Origin: UBA12077 sp963665525
GTDB lineage: Bacteria > Bacteroidota > Bacteroidia > Bacteroidales > UBA12077
DNA: 64,000 nt
Direction of reading: 5' to 3'
Assembly (NCBI GenBank): GCA_963665525.1
Contig: OY762280.1
Coordinates: forward strand, 4,533,883-4,597,882
Part shown: positions 1 through 9,333 of the stretch, piece after piece
Position numbering within the stretch: the first letter of the stretch is position 1
How the letters are laid out: every line of letters starts with the position of its first letter
The notes under the pieces: generated by a model
Told to the model about the DNA's origin: nothing
Databases searched by the model: none
Seen by the model: only the letters and a program-made list of their open reading frames with translations
Position numbers and translations under genes: made by a program

Positions 1-193
1 GGTTGGAGGTTCATACCGAAAGAACGAATTTGCTGCTATGGTTGAATATCAGGTAAATCATCAGATAAAAGCAGGTGTAGCTTATGATTTTGCTACAGGC
101 GATTTGGCAAGTCAGCATAATGGATCGCTGGAATTAATTTTACGTTACGAGTTTAAATATAAGGTAAGGGCTGTTAGTCCGAGATATTTTTAA
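1..193 (+). CDS. PorP/SprF family membrane protein, 3' end only
   Basis: This is an open frame entering from the left edge (first full codon at position 2) and ending at TAA 191-193. The visible 63 residues alternate polar and hydrophobic residues like the last strands of an outer-membrane beta barrel, and the final residues SPRYF are typical of the C-terminus of PorP/SprF proteins, which are associated with type IX secretion and gliding in Bacteroidota. The next gene starts 1 base after the stop, so the two are almost certainly co-transcribed. Most of the protein lies outside the window, so the family call rests on the C-terminus and on the context. Confidence 0.7.
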   Translation, partial: VGGSYRKNEFAAMVEYQVNHQIKAGVAYDFATGDLASQHNGSLELILRYEFKYKVRAVSPRYF

Positions 194-194
194 A

Positions 195-1658
195 ATGAAA
201 ACAGGAAATAAAATATTAATTTATGTTTTATTGGTAATATTAACTATGCCTGTAAAAGCTCAGGACTATTCTATTAGTTTATTGCCTTTTAGTACTGATC
301 ATTACGATGAGTTTGCTCCTATTTATTACAAAGGAGATATTGTGTTTTGTTCCAATAGGAAGAATACCATTTTTATTGATTATACCGATGAAAAGGAAAA
401 CCTTCCTCTCCTGGATATTTTTCTTGTCGAAGAAATAGGAAAAAATGAATGGGCAGATCCAGAGCTTTTTACAAAAGATATTAGAACTCATTTTAATGAA
501 GGTCCTGCTACATTTAATAATAGGGGATCGGAAATATATTTTACCCGAAACAACGATGTAACAAAGAAAATAGGAAATGCCATAGATAAAAAAGATAAAA
601 ACCCATTAGGAATTTATTATTCAAAATTTAGTAGAAGAGAAGGTAAATGGAGTGTGCCTACACCATTCAAATATAATAATCCGAAATACAATTTTGCTCA
701 TCCTGCCTTAAGCGAAGATGGAAATTCTTTGTATTTTGTTTCGGATATGGATGGTGGATATGGTGGGACTGATTTATATGTGTGTGAGATGGAGAATGGT
801 TCTTGGGGGCCACCACAAAACCTGGGACCAAATATTAACACCGAAGGAAATGAGTATTTCCCTTTTATCCATAGTACAGGTCGCTTGTATTTTTCTTCGG
901 ATGAACATGAAAGTATTGGACGATTAGATATTTTTTATTCAGAAAAAGTAAATGGAGAATGGCATAAGCCTATTCATATGGACCCACCAATTAATTCGCG
1001 ATACAACGATTTTGGATTAATCATCGATGCCTTTAAAAAATCAGGAATGTTTTGTTCCGACAGACAAAGAACATCGGATGATATCTATACATTTACTCCT
1101 TTATATCCTATGTTTGAGAATTCGCAACGTCAACAGGAAAATGATTATTGTTATGTACTGTATGAAGAGGGAGCTGTAAATCCCGATACTTCCATGTTAG
1201 AATATGAATGGTCATTTGGCGATGGAAAAAAGAAAAGAGGATTAGAAGTGGAACATTGCTTTAATGGACCTGGCGATTATACTTTGGAATTAAATGTAAT
1301 TGATAAACTTACAGGTGAAGTTTTTTATACGCAGGCCACATATCCTTTAAAAATTGAAGATATTGAACAAGTGTATATTAATGCTCCGGATACTGTAGAA
1401 GTTGGACAAGAAATTGCCTTTGATGGACGACAAACAAATATAAGCGATTTTCCAATTTATAAGTATTATTGGGACTTTGGTGATGGACGAAAAACAAGAG
1501 GTGTAGAAGCACGGCATATTTATACAAACCGAGGAAACTTTATTGTTCAGTTAGGTGTTGTAAGTAGAAAAGATAAAGATGGAAACACTCAAAAAAGAGG
1601 TGTTTATAAAAATATTGTTGTTGTAGGATCTTCGGGTAGAGGACGAAGAGGAAATTAA
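195..1658 (+). CDS. Secreted PD40 beta-propeller / PKD-domain protein
   Basis: A 487-residue exported protein. Residues 1-22 form a signal peptide ending in VKA before QD. Residues about 40-300 carry WD40-like PD40 blades, seen as repeated stretches such as LSEDGNSLYFVSD and GRLYFSSDEHES. Two PKD domains follow, marked by the FGDG motif at about 341-344 and 428-431. The same PD40 propeller plus a small Ig-like fold occurs in proteins that travel with PorP/SprF barrels, such as PorE-like proteins of the type IX secretion or gliding apparatus; here there is no OmpA domain. It sits 1 base downstream of the PorP/SprF gene. It probably forms a periplasmic or surface complex with that barrel (inference). 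The basic tail GRGRRGN is unusual. Confidence 0.85.
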   Translation: MKTGNKILIYVLLVILTMPVKAQDYSISLLPFSTDHYDEFAPIYYKGDIVFCSNRKNTIFIDYTDEKENLPLLDIFLVEEIGKNEWADPELFTKDIRTHFNEGPATFNNRGSEIYFTRNNDVTKKIGNAIDKKDKNPLGIYYSKFSRREGKWSVPTPFKYNNPKYNFAHPALSEDGNSLYFVSDMDGGYGGTDLYVCEMENGSWGPPQNLGPNINTEGNEYFPFIHSTGRLYFSSDEHESIGRLDIFYSEKVNGEWHKPIHMDPPINSRYNDFGLIIDAFKKSGMFCSDRQRTSDDIYTFTPLYPMFENSQRQQENDYCYVLYEEGAVNPDTSMLEYEWSFGDGKKKRGLEVEHCFNGPGDYTLELNVIDKLTGEVFYTQATYPLKIEDIEQVYINAPDTVEVGQEIAFDGRQTNISDFPIYKYYWDFGDGRKTRGVEARHIYTNRGNFIVQLGVVSRKDKDGNTQKRGVYKNIVVVGSSGRGRRGN

Positions 1659-1687
1659 ATTTATTAATAGTAAAAAAGGGAGATGAT

Positions 1688-2656
1688 ATGAAAAAGGTAG
1701 CTTTGGTTTTATTCGTATTTATGATGGCTTATAATGTTTTTTCTCAGCCAATTCCGGCCGAAGACGAAAATATTCCAAGCTTGATGACATTTGGACATAA
1801 AGCTGATATTTCCTGGGGTGATGATGATTATTCACAAACATTTTTTGTGCTTATTCCTGCTGAACATACCAGCCCGATTTTTATTCGTGTATTCGACCCT
1901 GATTGTGGTGGTGAAGTAGATGAGATCAATGGTTTTTGGGATACAAAAATGGAATACTCTATTTATGGAGGAGTAGGATGTTATGAAAATGATGATGCTC
2001 AAGGTATTGATCCGGTAGGAGACTATAAAAGTGGTAATTTGTTGGCAACAAAGGTGTTCGGTGAAAATCCACGATACGATAATAACTGGTATACTTTTGG
2101 GCCATTTAATCCAACAGAAGGTGAATTGGTAGAAAAATACGGTGGTTATGTTTTTAAGATTATTTGTGAAGGAATTACAGGCGATGATGGAAATATGTAT
2201 CAGTATTTTGTAAGTACATCGCAAACAGAAAATAAACGAATCGAAGGAGCTAATGCATTTGCATACGAATATAGTTTTAGGATGCATAACGATCCTAACG
2301 AAGTTTCTCATATTTATCCTTATATCGATGATAAAACAATTAAAGTGGTGCAAAAAAACTTCGACTGGGATAATGACGGAATTATACGCGTTGTATCTGT
2401 TGGAAGAGCTGGATTGCCATGTAAAATATCCGGTGATGATGGATGGACACAAAGCGAATTTGTAATTTTAGATGAAGAAAAAAATACATCCTTAGATTTC
2501 CAATTTATCAAAAGAAAGAATCCTCCGGTAAAAAATAATAATGTGGTAATATCGGTAAAGAACCAATACGGAGAGTTATTACCTTTTTACACAATTCCTA
2601 TTGGAGGTGTACCAAAGTATAAATATTCCATCGGGGTAAGAAAAAAATCAAATTAG
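1688..2656 (+). CDS. Secreted protein of unknown function
   Basis: A 322-residue protein with a clear signal peptide (residues 1-19, ending VFS before QP). I do not recognise a named domain. The body is acidic and aromatic-rich with few cysteines, looks beta-rich, and contains blocks such as VFDPDCGGEVDEI and NFDWDNDGII that could be Asp-rich metal-binding loops. It starts 29 bases after the PKD protein and ends 7 bases before the SpoIIE sensor, so it belongs to the same transcription unit. The position suggests a periplasmic partner or ligand-presenting subunit for the sensor downstream, but nothing in the sequence proves this. Confidence 0.7.
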   Translation: MKKVALVLFVFMMAYNVFSQPIPAEDENIPSLMTFGHKADISWGDDDYSQTFFVLIPAEHTSPIFIRVFDPDCGGEVDEINGFWDTKMEYSIYGGVGCYENDDAQGIDPVGDYKSGNLLATKVFGENPRYDNNWYTFGPFNPTEGELVEKYGGYVFKIICEGITGDDGNMYQYFVSTSQTENKRIEGANAFAYEYSFRMHNDPNEVSHIYPYIDDKTIKVVQKNFDWDNDGIIRVVSVGRAGLPCKISGDDGWTQSEFVILDEEKNTSLDFQFIKRKNPPVKNNNVVISVKNQYGELLPFYTIPIGGVPKYKYSIGVRKKSN

Positions 2657-2663
2657 AGAAACT

Positions 2664-5600
2664 ATGAATGGTTTAAAAATAAAATTATCATTAGTATTAT
2701 TATTAGCTGTATTTGTTCAGAATATTTTTGGACAAACCTATCAGTTTAAAGAGTACGGAATAGAAGAAGGCTTAAGTCATCCATTTGTTTATACAATAAG
2801 CGAAGATGCCGATGGTTTTATTTGGATAGGAACAGGTGAAGGTTTGTGTCAATACGATGGTTTTGAATTTAAAGTAAATGAAGAAGATGATACGCTGACC
2901 AATGGCTTTGTTAATACTAGCTATTTAGATCATAATGGTATTTTATGGTTTGGTCATAATTCAGGTGAAATTACTTATTACGATGGTATTCGGTTTAAAC
3001 TTTTAAATGCCGGTGAAGGATTTAATAGTACAGTGACTGATATTACTGGTGATAATAAAGGAAATGTTTATATAGCTTTTCAAAGTAATGGGATTTTAAA
3101 AATTGATAATAATTTTAAGCTTACTTCATATTCAGAGAGCTTTAATGGCGTATTAATATATTCTATATTAGATGTTGGGAATAATAACTTTTTAATAGGA
3201 ACATCGAATGGATTAAGTTTATTTTCTTTAAATGATAATGGATTTACAGAAAGTTATAAAGTTGAAGAGTTATCGTATATAACTGTACAATCTGTTGATA
3301 AAGGTAAAAATGAAGGTGATTTTTGGATTGGTACCGAAGATTCTGGGTTTTATTTATTAAAGAAAAAAGGCGAGCATTTCGATTCGTATGATATTGTAAA
3401 TTTTGGAGAAAAGTATGATCTGGCATACGATAATGTGAGATCTGTATTGGAAGATAATGAGAGTATGCTTTGGGTAAGTACGTTTGGGAAAGGAATCATT
3501 AAACTTATCCCGGATGAGAATAAAGATCATAATTACTTGGATATTATTAACTATTCTACTGCAAATGGATTGGCTAATGATTTTGTGAAGACAGTTTATC
3601 AGGATTGGGAAGGTAATTTTTGGATTGGAACTTATGGTGGAGGTTTATCATTTTCCGTTGATGAAGCTTTTACTTTTCATTACAGAGATAACAAGGATAT
3701 TAATGGAGATATTTTATCTATAGAAGAATCAGAAAAGAGTTTGTGGTTCGGTGGTGATAAGGTGATTTTAAAAGTAAATAAAGCCAGCAATGATATTGAA
3801 GTGTTGAATGCCAGAAATGGTGTTCCTAAAGATAAGATTGTAGCCTTATACGTAGATAAAAACAATAAACTTTGGATTGGTACCGAGCAAAACGGAATTT
3901 ATCAGTTAGATATAAATACAAATAAGATAAAAGCTTATTTCAAATCAAGTAGCTCTTTGGGGAATAAGATTAATTATATTACGGGAGTTGATAATACCGT
4001 ATGGGTTGCTACAGAAAATGGAGTATTTGAGTTTGATATTATATCTGGAAAAAGAAATCTATACAGTACTTCACAGGGATTACCTCATAATAGTATACAA
4101 CACATTTTTGTGGATTCTGATAAAAACCCTTGGGTAGCTACAAAAAGTCAGGGAATATTCGTTTTAAATAGCGACTTAAACTACTCAATTGAAAGTAATA
4201 TTAATTTTCAATTTAGGTCTATTGCTGAAGATATCAACGGAGATATTTGGGCTGTTACTTATGGTGATGGCGTATTTAAGTTCGCTCACGATAGTATTTG
4301 GTATTTTTCAACCGATAATGGTTTAAAATCAACCTACTGCTATAGTATTATTTCTGATGATGCTGGAAAAGTATGGGTAGGTCATCGACTTGGTATGAGT
4401 AGTATTGATGTTAATACAGGTGATGTTAAGGTTTATGGTACTGAAATGGGTATAACTGGCGATTGTAATAATAACGCTGTATTAAAACAAGAGTCAGGAG
4501 TTATTCTTACTGGAACAAAAGATGGTTTGATAATGTATGATCATTCGAAAGAGAAAAAAGTTAAGTTTGCTCCTAAACTGAATATTTCTGAAGTATTACT
4601 TTCTGATGAACCGATTAATTTCAAAGAACCAATTAATTTACCATACAAGGTATATAAGCTGAATATTAATTATGTAGGCTTAAGTTATAGCAATCCAAAT
4701 GGAGTAACTTACCAATATAAGTTGGACGGTTATGATTTAGAATGGTCTAAAGTAACATCAGACAGAGAGGTTTATTATCCAAGAATTGAAGATGGTAATT
4801 ATACTTTTATTCTCAAAGCATGTAATGCTGATGGATTTTGTGTTGAAGAACCTTTAGAAATTAAAATTACAATTAAACCGCCATTCTGGAAAACCTGGTG
4901 GTTTATTACCTTATCGATTTTAATTGGTGCGGGATTAATCTATTTTTATATTAAGTATAGGGAAAGAAAACAAAAGGCCTTACAAGAGTATCTAGAAAAA
5001 GAGTTAACTGCACGTACCAAAGAAGTTGTTGAACAAAAAGAAGAACTTGAAGTAAAGAATAGGGATATTACCGATAGTATTAATTATGCTCAAAGAATTC
5101 AACAAAGTATTTTACCTTCTGTAAATACCATCAATGAGAATTTCTCCGGAGCATTTGTATACTACAAACCTCGTGATATTGTGAGTGGTGATTTTTATTG
5201 GTACGATCGTGTCAATGATGATAAGTTTTTAATTGTTTGTGCCGATTCTACTGGTCATGGTGTTCCTGGAGCATTTATGTCGATGATTGGAACAACTTTA
5301 ATAAAAGATATTTGTTTACGTAAAGATATTGAATCTCCTTCTGATGTATTACAACAACTCGATAAGGAGTTACAAAGTACCTTAAATCAGAATATTGATG
5401 CTGAGCGTGCTCACGATGGTATGGATATTATTGTTTGTGAGATTGATGTAAATTCGCATTATATGAGATTTTCATCCGCAATGCGACCGCTAATTCTTTA
5501 TAAAGATAAGGAATTGCAGTATGTTAAAGGAACCAAAGCGTCGATTGGTGGTGATCCAAAAGCGGAAAAACGTTTCGAAAATGTAGGCTTCCAATTACAT

Positions 5601-5819
5601 GAAGGAGACATTATTTATATGTTCTCTGATGGTTATCCGGATCAATTCGGAGGACCAAGAGGTAAGAAGTTTAAACTCGACAGGGTAAAGAATATGTTAG
5701 CAGACGTTTGTGATAAACCAATGGAAATTCAGCATGAGTATGTTTCAAAAACATTTGGGGAATGGAAAGGCAAATTGCAACAAGTTGATGATGTATTGTT
5801 TATGGGAGTGCGTTTGTAG
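2664..5819 (+). CDS. Two-component-propeller sensor with SpoIIE phosphatase output
   Basis: A 1051-residue transmembrane signalling protein. It has a signal peptide (about 1-23), then many periplasmic regulator-propeller blades (about 30-640, with repeats of the type G.FWIGT and LWIGTEQNG), a Y_Y_Y domain (about 660-735), one membrane helix (about 741-765) and a coiled coil. The C-terminal PP2C-type SpoIIE phosphatase domain (about 820-1050) shows DIVSGDFYW, CADSTGHGVPGAFMS and MFSDGYPDQFGG, so metal-binding aspartates are present. Family knowledge: such proteins usually control anti-sigma-factor antagonists by dephosphorylation, whereas most propeller sensors in this phylum end in a histidine kinase. 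No antagonist or anti-sigma gene is next to it. It ends the plus-strand operon and converges with the LuxR gene 3 bases away. Confidence 0.88.
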   Translation: MNGLKIKLSLVLLLAVFVQNIFGQTYQFKEYGIEEGLSHPFVYTISEDADGFIWIGTGEGLCQYDGFEFKVNEEDDTLTNGFVNTSYLDHNGILWFGHNSGEITYYDGIRFKLLNAGEGFNSTVTDITGDNKGNVYIAFQSNGILKIDNNFKLTSYSESFNGVLIYSILDVGNNNFLIGTSNGLSLFSLNDNGFTESYKVEELSYITVQSVDKGKNEGDFWIGTEDSGFYLLKKKGEHFDSYDIVNFGEKYDLAYDNVRSVLEDNESMLWVSTFGKGIIKLIPDENKDHNYLDIINYSTANGLANDFVKTVYQDWEGNFWIGTYGGGLSFSVDEAFTFHYRDNKDINGDILSIEESEKSLWFGGDKVILKVNKASNDIEVLNARNGVPKDKIVALYVDKNNKLWIGTEQNGIYQLDINTNKIKAYFKSSSSLGNKINYITGVDNTVWVATENGVFEFDIISGKRNLYSTSQGLPHNSIQHIFVDSDKNPWVATKSQGIFVLNSDLNYSIESNINFQFRSIAEDINGDIWAVTYGDGVFKFAHDSIWYFSTDNGLKSTYCYSIISDDAGKVWVGHRLGMSSIDVNTGDVKVYGTEMGITGDCNNNAVLKQESGVILTGTKDGLIMYDHSKEKKVKFAPKLNISEVLLSDEPINFKEPINLPYKVYKLNINYVGLSYSNPNGVTYQYKLDGYDLEWSKVTSDREVYYPRIEDGNYTFILKACNADGFCVEEPLEIKITIKPPFWKTWWFITLSILIGAGLIYFYIKYRERKQKALQEYLEKELTARTKEVVEQKEELEVKNRDITDSINYAQRIQQSILPSVNTINENFSGAFVYYKPRDIVSGDFYWYDRVNDDKFLIVCADSTGHGVPGAFMSMIGTTLIKDICLRKDIESPSDVLQQLDKELQSTLNQNIDAERAHDGMDIIVCEIDVNSHYMRFSSAMRPLILYKDKELQYVKGTKASIGGDPKAEKRFENVGFQLHEGDIIYMFSDGYPDQFGGPRGKKFKLDRVKNMLADVCDKPMEIQHEYVSKTFGEWKGKLQQVDDVLFMGVRL

Positions 5820-5822
5820 CAA

Positions 5823-6413
5823 TTACTCTGTATCGTTAATATCGATTATTTTATTTAAGATAGCATAAATTGTTAAACCCGGAACTGTTTTTATACCTAG
5901 TTTCCGGGTTATGTTTTTTCGGTGAGTTACTACAGTGTGTGTGCTTATAAATAGTTTATCAGCAATTTCTCTATTAGAATATCCTAGGGCAATATTTTTT
6001 AAAATATCTGCTTCTCGTCTACTAATTATCTCTTCTTGGTTTTCATGCTCTTTTTTACTTGTGTTTTGTTTACCAATAAGACGTTCAACTTTTTTAATAA
6101 TTTGTTTCTGACCATCATTAATATTTATACTTTCTACCCAATTAATTTCTTGTGACAGTTTAATAGTATGGTGGGTTAATGCAATTAACTTTTGATCTGA
6201 AATCTTTTTAATTGTTTTTTGAAAATCAGAAGTAATTAATATAGGGTTGATGATTAGAAAATCAAATTCATTTTTATCCAGAGCCAATAGATCATCTATA
6301 TTATTGAATTTATTTTTGACTTCAGTATTAGGAATTTTTTCAATAATAGTCGATAATCCTTTTCGGATAATATAAGATTCTTCACATATGATAAAACTAC
6401 ATTTACTCATCAT
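5823..6413 (-). CDS. LuxR/NarL-type regulator with a degenerate receiver
   Basis: 196 residues. The C-terminal third is a typical LuxR helix-turn-helix (ISRREADILKNIALGYSNRE, then IADKLFISTHTVVTHRKNI). The N-terminal part aligns with a NarL-type receiver, but the acidic pair is EE (in CEES) instead of DD, the phospho-acceptor Asp is Asn (in LIINPILI), and the conserved Lys is not visible; the Thr of ALTHH remains. It therefore probably works without phosphorylation. Its start is 5 bases after the end of the hemerythrin-like gene upstream, so the two form an operon and may act as sensor and output (inference). Confidence 0.8.
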   Translation of the reverse strand: MMSKCSFIICEESYIIRKGLSTIIEKIPNTEVKNKFNNIDDLLALDKNEFDFLIINPILITSDFQKTIKKISDQKLIALTHHTIKLSQEINWVESININDGQKQIIKKVERLIGKQNTSKKEHENQEEIISRREADILKNIALGYSNREIADKLFISTHTVVTHRKNITRKLGIKTVPGLTIYAILNKIIDINDTE

Positions 6414-6417
6414 TTTA

Positions 6418-7152
6418 CTATTTTGAAGATCTTAAAAGAATGGCCTTTTCCATCTCTCTTATTTTTGGAACAAGAACTTTATCTTCTATTCTTGAATGAT
6501 CGTTAATATCTTTTTCAAGATAGAATAATTCATACAGCAGCTTATTACAAAGTTTTGAGTTCTTAGGTTGAGGTAAATACTTAATTATAATATTTTTAAG
6601 GTCAAAAAGCTTTTCTTCAATATTATCGTGCTCATTCTGAAAAATATCTATCGAATAGGTATTCATTAGCTTAATAATAGATTTATCAACAGTTTCAGAA
6701 TTATATGCTTTTTCTATTGCAAGCGTATAAGGAAAAACAACTTCCTCTTCACGCTGTGTGTGATTTAAAAGCTCATTCTTATAATCGTTAAAGAATTTTT
6801 TAAGCAGAACAATATTATCTTTTTGAGTAAAACAGGTATCAACCATTTCTTCAATTAAGAGCTCAATTTCTGGCACCTTAATCTGATGATAATCGGAATG
6901 AGTTTTTTGCAAATAATCTGTAATTAGGCTAACAGAAAATGTTTGCAGATGTTTCTTAGGAAAGTAATCTTTGTCAATAAAAGCATTGATCATTTCTAAG
7001 AAGAAATCAATGTCAACCTGGTTGTTTTTACAAACTTCATCAACAGATTTATCTCCAAAACCTAATTCAATTCCAAATCGGTTGAGTATGGTTAATGAAA
7101 AGTAATTCATGTGAATTACTTCGGCCATTTTTAAATCCTTTGTGATTAGCAT
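6418..7152 (-). CDS. Hemerythrin-like (HHE) domain protein
   Basis: 244 residues, mainly helical and soluble. Likely iron ligands are spread as in HHE cation-binding proteins: H in KTHSDYH, HTQREEEVVFPY (HxxxEE), NEHDNIEE and DHSRIEDKVLVPK. The N-terminal 80 residues look like a small helical domain, as in ScdA/RIC-type di-iron proteins, but without the usual Cys motif of DUF542. Family members bind a di-iron centre and respond to O2, NO or other oxidants. It is the first gene of a two-gene unit with the degenerate LuxR regulator, which suggests a redox or NO signalling role rather than simple iron storage. The start chosen is the first Met of the frame (MLITKDL); Met9 is possible. Confidence 0.75.
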   Translation of the reverse strand: MLITKDLKMAEVIHMNYFSLTILNRFGIELGFGDKSVDEVCKNNQVDIDFFLEMINAFIDKDYFPKKHLQTFSVSLITDYLQKTHSDYHQIKVPEIELLIEEMVDTCFTQKDNIVLLKKFFNDYKNELLNHTQREEEVVFPYTLAIEKAYNSETVDKSIIKLMNTYSIDIFQNEHDNIEEKLFDLKNIIIKYLPQPKNSKLCNKLLYELFYLEKDINDHSRIEDKVLVPKIREMEKAILLRSSK

Positions 7153-7196
7153 TTCATATTATTTTATAGAAATAAAACAAGGCATAACAAAAAATG

Positions 7197-7676
7197 TTAA
7201 TTCCATTCCGGCACTATTAATTCGGGTGTTGTTTCTAGGTTGCTAAGATTATAATCTCTATCCATAATTTGGAAATCATACTTTATAGTATCATTTTGTC
7301 GGTTAATAAAGTATATCTTAACTTCCATTTCTCCTCTAATATATTTTCTATAAACACCTTCTTCAAAATACGGTAAAAGATAATTTATGGTATCTGTACT
7401 ATGAAAAACATCATTTGATTTGGTGTATTCGTAAATAAAAATATCACTAATTTCTTCACTAATTATTGTATCAGAATTTTCATAAAAACCGATATCTCCA
7501 TTTCCATCAGTAAAGTCAAAACTTAACAGGCCAATTTGGTTATTAAATCCATCTACTGTTTCAATTTCGAAAGTAAAACTCTTGAATTTTACAGAAGGTG
7601 CTTCGGAATAATCTTCCGTTTTTTCACAACTGTAGATAACAGCAGATAGCAATATGACTAACCAAATATTTTTCAC
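7197..7676 (-). CDS. Small lipoprotein, unknown function
   Basis: 159 residues with a lipoprotein signal: a hydrophobic N-terminus followed by the lipobox VIYSC with Cys at about residue 17, so it should be lipid-anchored. The rest is acidic and beta-rich with FDFTDGNGDIGFYENSD, a segment also seen in other Bacteroidota lipoproteins of unknown role. It starts 2 bases after the end of der and is the last gene of the era-der operon on this strand. No enzymatic motif is seen. Confidence 0.75.
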   Translation of the reverse strand: MKNIWLVILLSAVIYSCEKTEDYSEAPSVKFKSFTFEIETVDGFNNQIGLLSFDFTDGNGDIGFYENSDTIISEEISDIFIYEYTKSNDVFHSTDTINYLLPYFEEGVYRKYIRGEMEVKIYFINRQNDTIKYDFQIMDRDYNLSNLETTPELIVPEWN

Positions 7677-7678
7677 GT

Positions 7679-8977
7679 TTATTTTTTTCTCATATAAATC
7701 TGTACCGGTGATCCTGTAAAGTCAAAGTTTTCGCGCAGTTTGTTTTCTAAATACCTTTTATATGGCTCTTTTACATACTGAGGTAAATTACAGAAGAAAG
7801 CAAACGAAGGATAATATGTACTTAATTGAGTTACATATTTAATCTTAATAAATTTTCCTTTAACAGAAGGTGGCCCATAAGCTTCAATAGCTTCCTGCAT
7901 AATTTCATTTAACTTGGCAGTAGGGATTTTACGAGTTCTGTTTTCATAAACTTTTTTAGCTTCTTCGAGTACTTTGTGAATACGCTGTTTATTAATTACC
8001 GAAGTAAAGATGATAGGAACATCAACAAAAGGAGCAATCTTTTGCTTTATTTTTTCGGCAAATTCCTTTGAGGTATTTGTTTCTTTTTCAATAAGATCCC
8101 ATTTATTTACAAGGATAACAAGTCCTTTTTTATTTTTTTGGATCAATCGGATGATATTTAAATCCTGAGATTCCATGCCCTGTGTAGCATCAATTAAAAG
8201 AAGACACACATCTGCTTTTTCAAGCGATCTTATGGAACGTAAAACGGAATAAAATTCAAGATTTTCTGTTACCTTACCTTTTTTTCTGATACCGGCTGTA
8301 TCAACTAAATAAAAGTCATGGTCAAACTTATTGTATCGTGTATAGATCGAATCTCTTGTTGTTCCGGAAATAGGAGTTACAATATTTCTTTCTTCGCCAA
8401 TTAATGCATTTATCAATGATGATTTTCCAACATTTGGACGGCCAACTACAGTGTATTTTGGTAGTTCCAGTTCTTCTTCCTCTTGTTCTTTGTCGATATA
8501 CTTTACAATTTTATCGAGCAATTCACCCGTACCACTTCCATTAATTGAAGAGATACAAAACGGATCGCCTAATCCAAATTTATAAAATACATTAGAATCT
8601 AATATTCGTTGATTATTATCTACTTTATTAGCTACAAGAATAACATTCTTATTTGATTTTCGAAGAATTTCGGCAACAGCTTCATCTAAATCTGTAATTC
8701 CACTGATGACATCAACCACAAACAAAATTAGATTTGCTTCATCCATGGCAATATCTACTTGTTTTCTAATCTCCTCTTCGAAAATATCATCTGAATTTCG
8801 AATATATCCTCCTGTGTCAATGACAGAAAATTCTTTACCAGTCCATTCTGCTTTTCCATATAATCGGTCACGTGTTACCCCACTTGTTTCATCAACAATG
8901 GCCTGTTTTGTTTCGGTTAAACGATTAAAAAGGGTCGATTTACCTACATTTGGCCTTCCTACTATTGCTACAATCAT
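7679..8977 (-). CDS. der: Ribosome biogenesis GTPase Der (EngA)
   Basis: 432 residues, the usual length for Der. Two tandem GTPase domains are visible: P-loop GRPNVGKST near residue 7 with DTGG and NKVD, and a second P-loop GRPNVGKSS near residue 179 with DTAG and NKWD. A C-terminal KH-like domain (about 350-432) follows. Der binds the 50S subunit and is needed for late 50S assembly. It lies in an operon era - four-helix protein - der - lipoprotein on the minus strand, and the pairing with era fits a shared ribosome-assembly role. Confidence 0.97.
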   Translation of the reverse strand: MIVAIVGRPNVGKSTLFNRLTETKQAIVDETSGVTRDRLYGKAEWTGKEFSVIDTGGYIRNSDDIFEEEIRKQVDIAMDEANLILFVVDVISGITDLDEAVAEILRKSNKNVILVANKVDNNQRILDSNVFYKFGLGDPFCISSINGSGTGELLDKIVKYIDKEQEEEELELPKYTVVGRPNVGKSSLINALIGEERNIVTPISGTTRDSIYTRYNKFDHDFYLVDTAGIRKKGKVTENLEFYSVLRSIRSLEKADVCLLLIDATQGMESQDLNIIRLIQKNKKGLVILVNKWDLIEKETNTSKEFAEKIKQKIAPFVDVPIIFTSVINKQRIHKVLEEAKKVYENRTRKIPTAKLNEIMQEAIEAYGPPSVKGKFIKIKYVTQLSTYYPSFAFFCNLPQYVKEPYKRYLENKLRENFDFTGSPVQIYMRKK

Positions 8978-8987
8978 AATGTGAATT

Positions 8988-9326
8988 TTAATATATTAAT
9001 TTGCTGATAATGGTATCAAGCTTATCAATAATTAGTTTTGAATCGTTTATTAATTTACTTTTTTGTGAATTAAAATCTTCATTTTTAATATCTAAGGAAT
9101 TTAATAATTCTACAGATTTTTTTGCACTTGTATGACATTCTCTTAAGTTACTTGCAAAATCCTCATTCTCTTTGGCATTGACTGCATCGATATATTTAGT
9201 AGATACAGCACCAATATTTCGTTTTAGTTCTATGCTAACTAATTCAGGGAATGTTTTTTCAAGGCTTTTAATTAAGCTTATTCCTTCAACTGCAAAATCG
9301 TATGTTTGCTTTTCTAATTCTCTCAT
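8988..9326 (-). CDS. Four-helix-bundle protein (S23-like)
   Basis: 112 residues, all predicted helix, with heptad-like spacing of hydrophobic residues and the opening MRELEKQTYDFAVEGISLIK, resembling the four-helix-bundle family related to proteins encoded in 23S rRNA intervening sequences. Members are small homo-oligomeric proteins of unclear role. It is inserted between era (8 bases upstream) and der (11 bases downstream) in the same direction. The neighbourhood of two ribosome-assembly GTPases makes an RNA- or ribosome-linked role attractive, but the sequence gives no proof. The family assignment is moderate because conservation is low. Confidence 0.6.
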   Translation of the reverse strand: MRELEKQTYDFAVEGISLIKSLEKTFPELVSIELKRNIGAVSTKYIDAVNAKENEDFASNLRECHTSAKKSVELLNSLDIKNEDFNSQKSKLINDSKLIIDKLDTIISKLIY

Positions 9327-9333
9327 ATCTTAT

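Noticed and set aside
1832..2452. 206-codon open frame on the minus strand
   Set aside because: It lies wholly opposite the unknown secreted protein gene, whose signal peptide, tight spacing and frame are convincing. The antisense translation has an unnatural Cys/Ile/Ser-rich composition.
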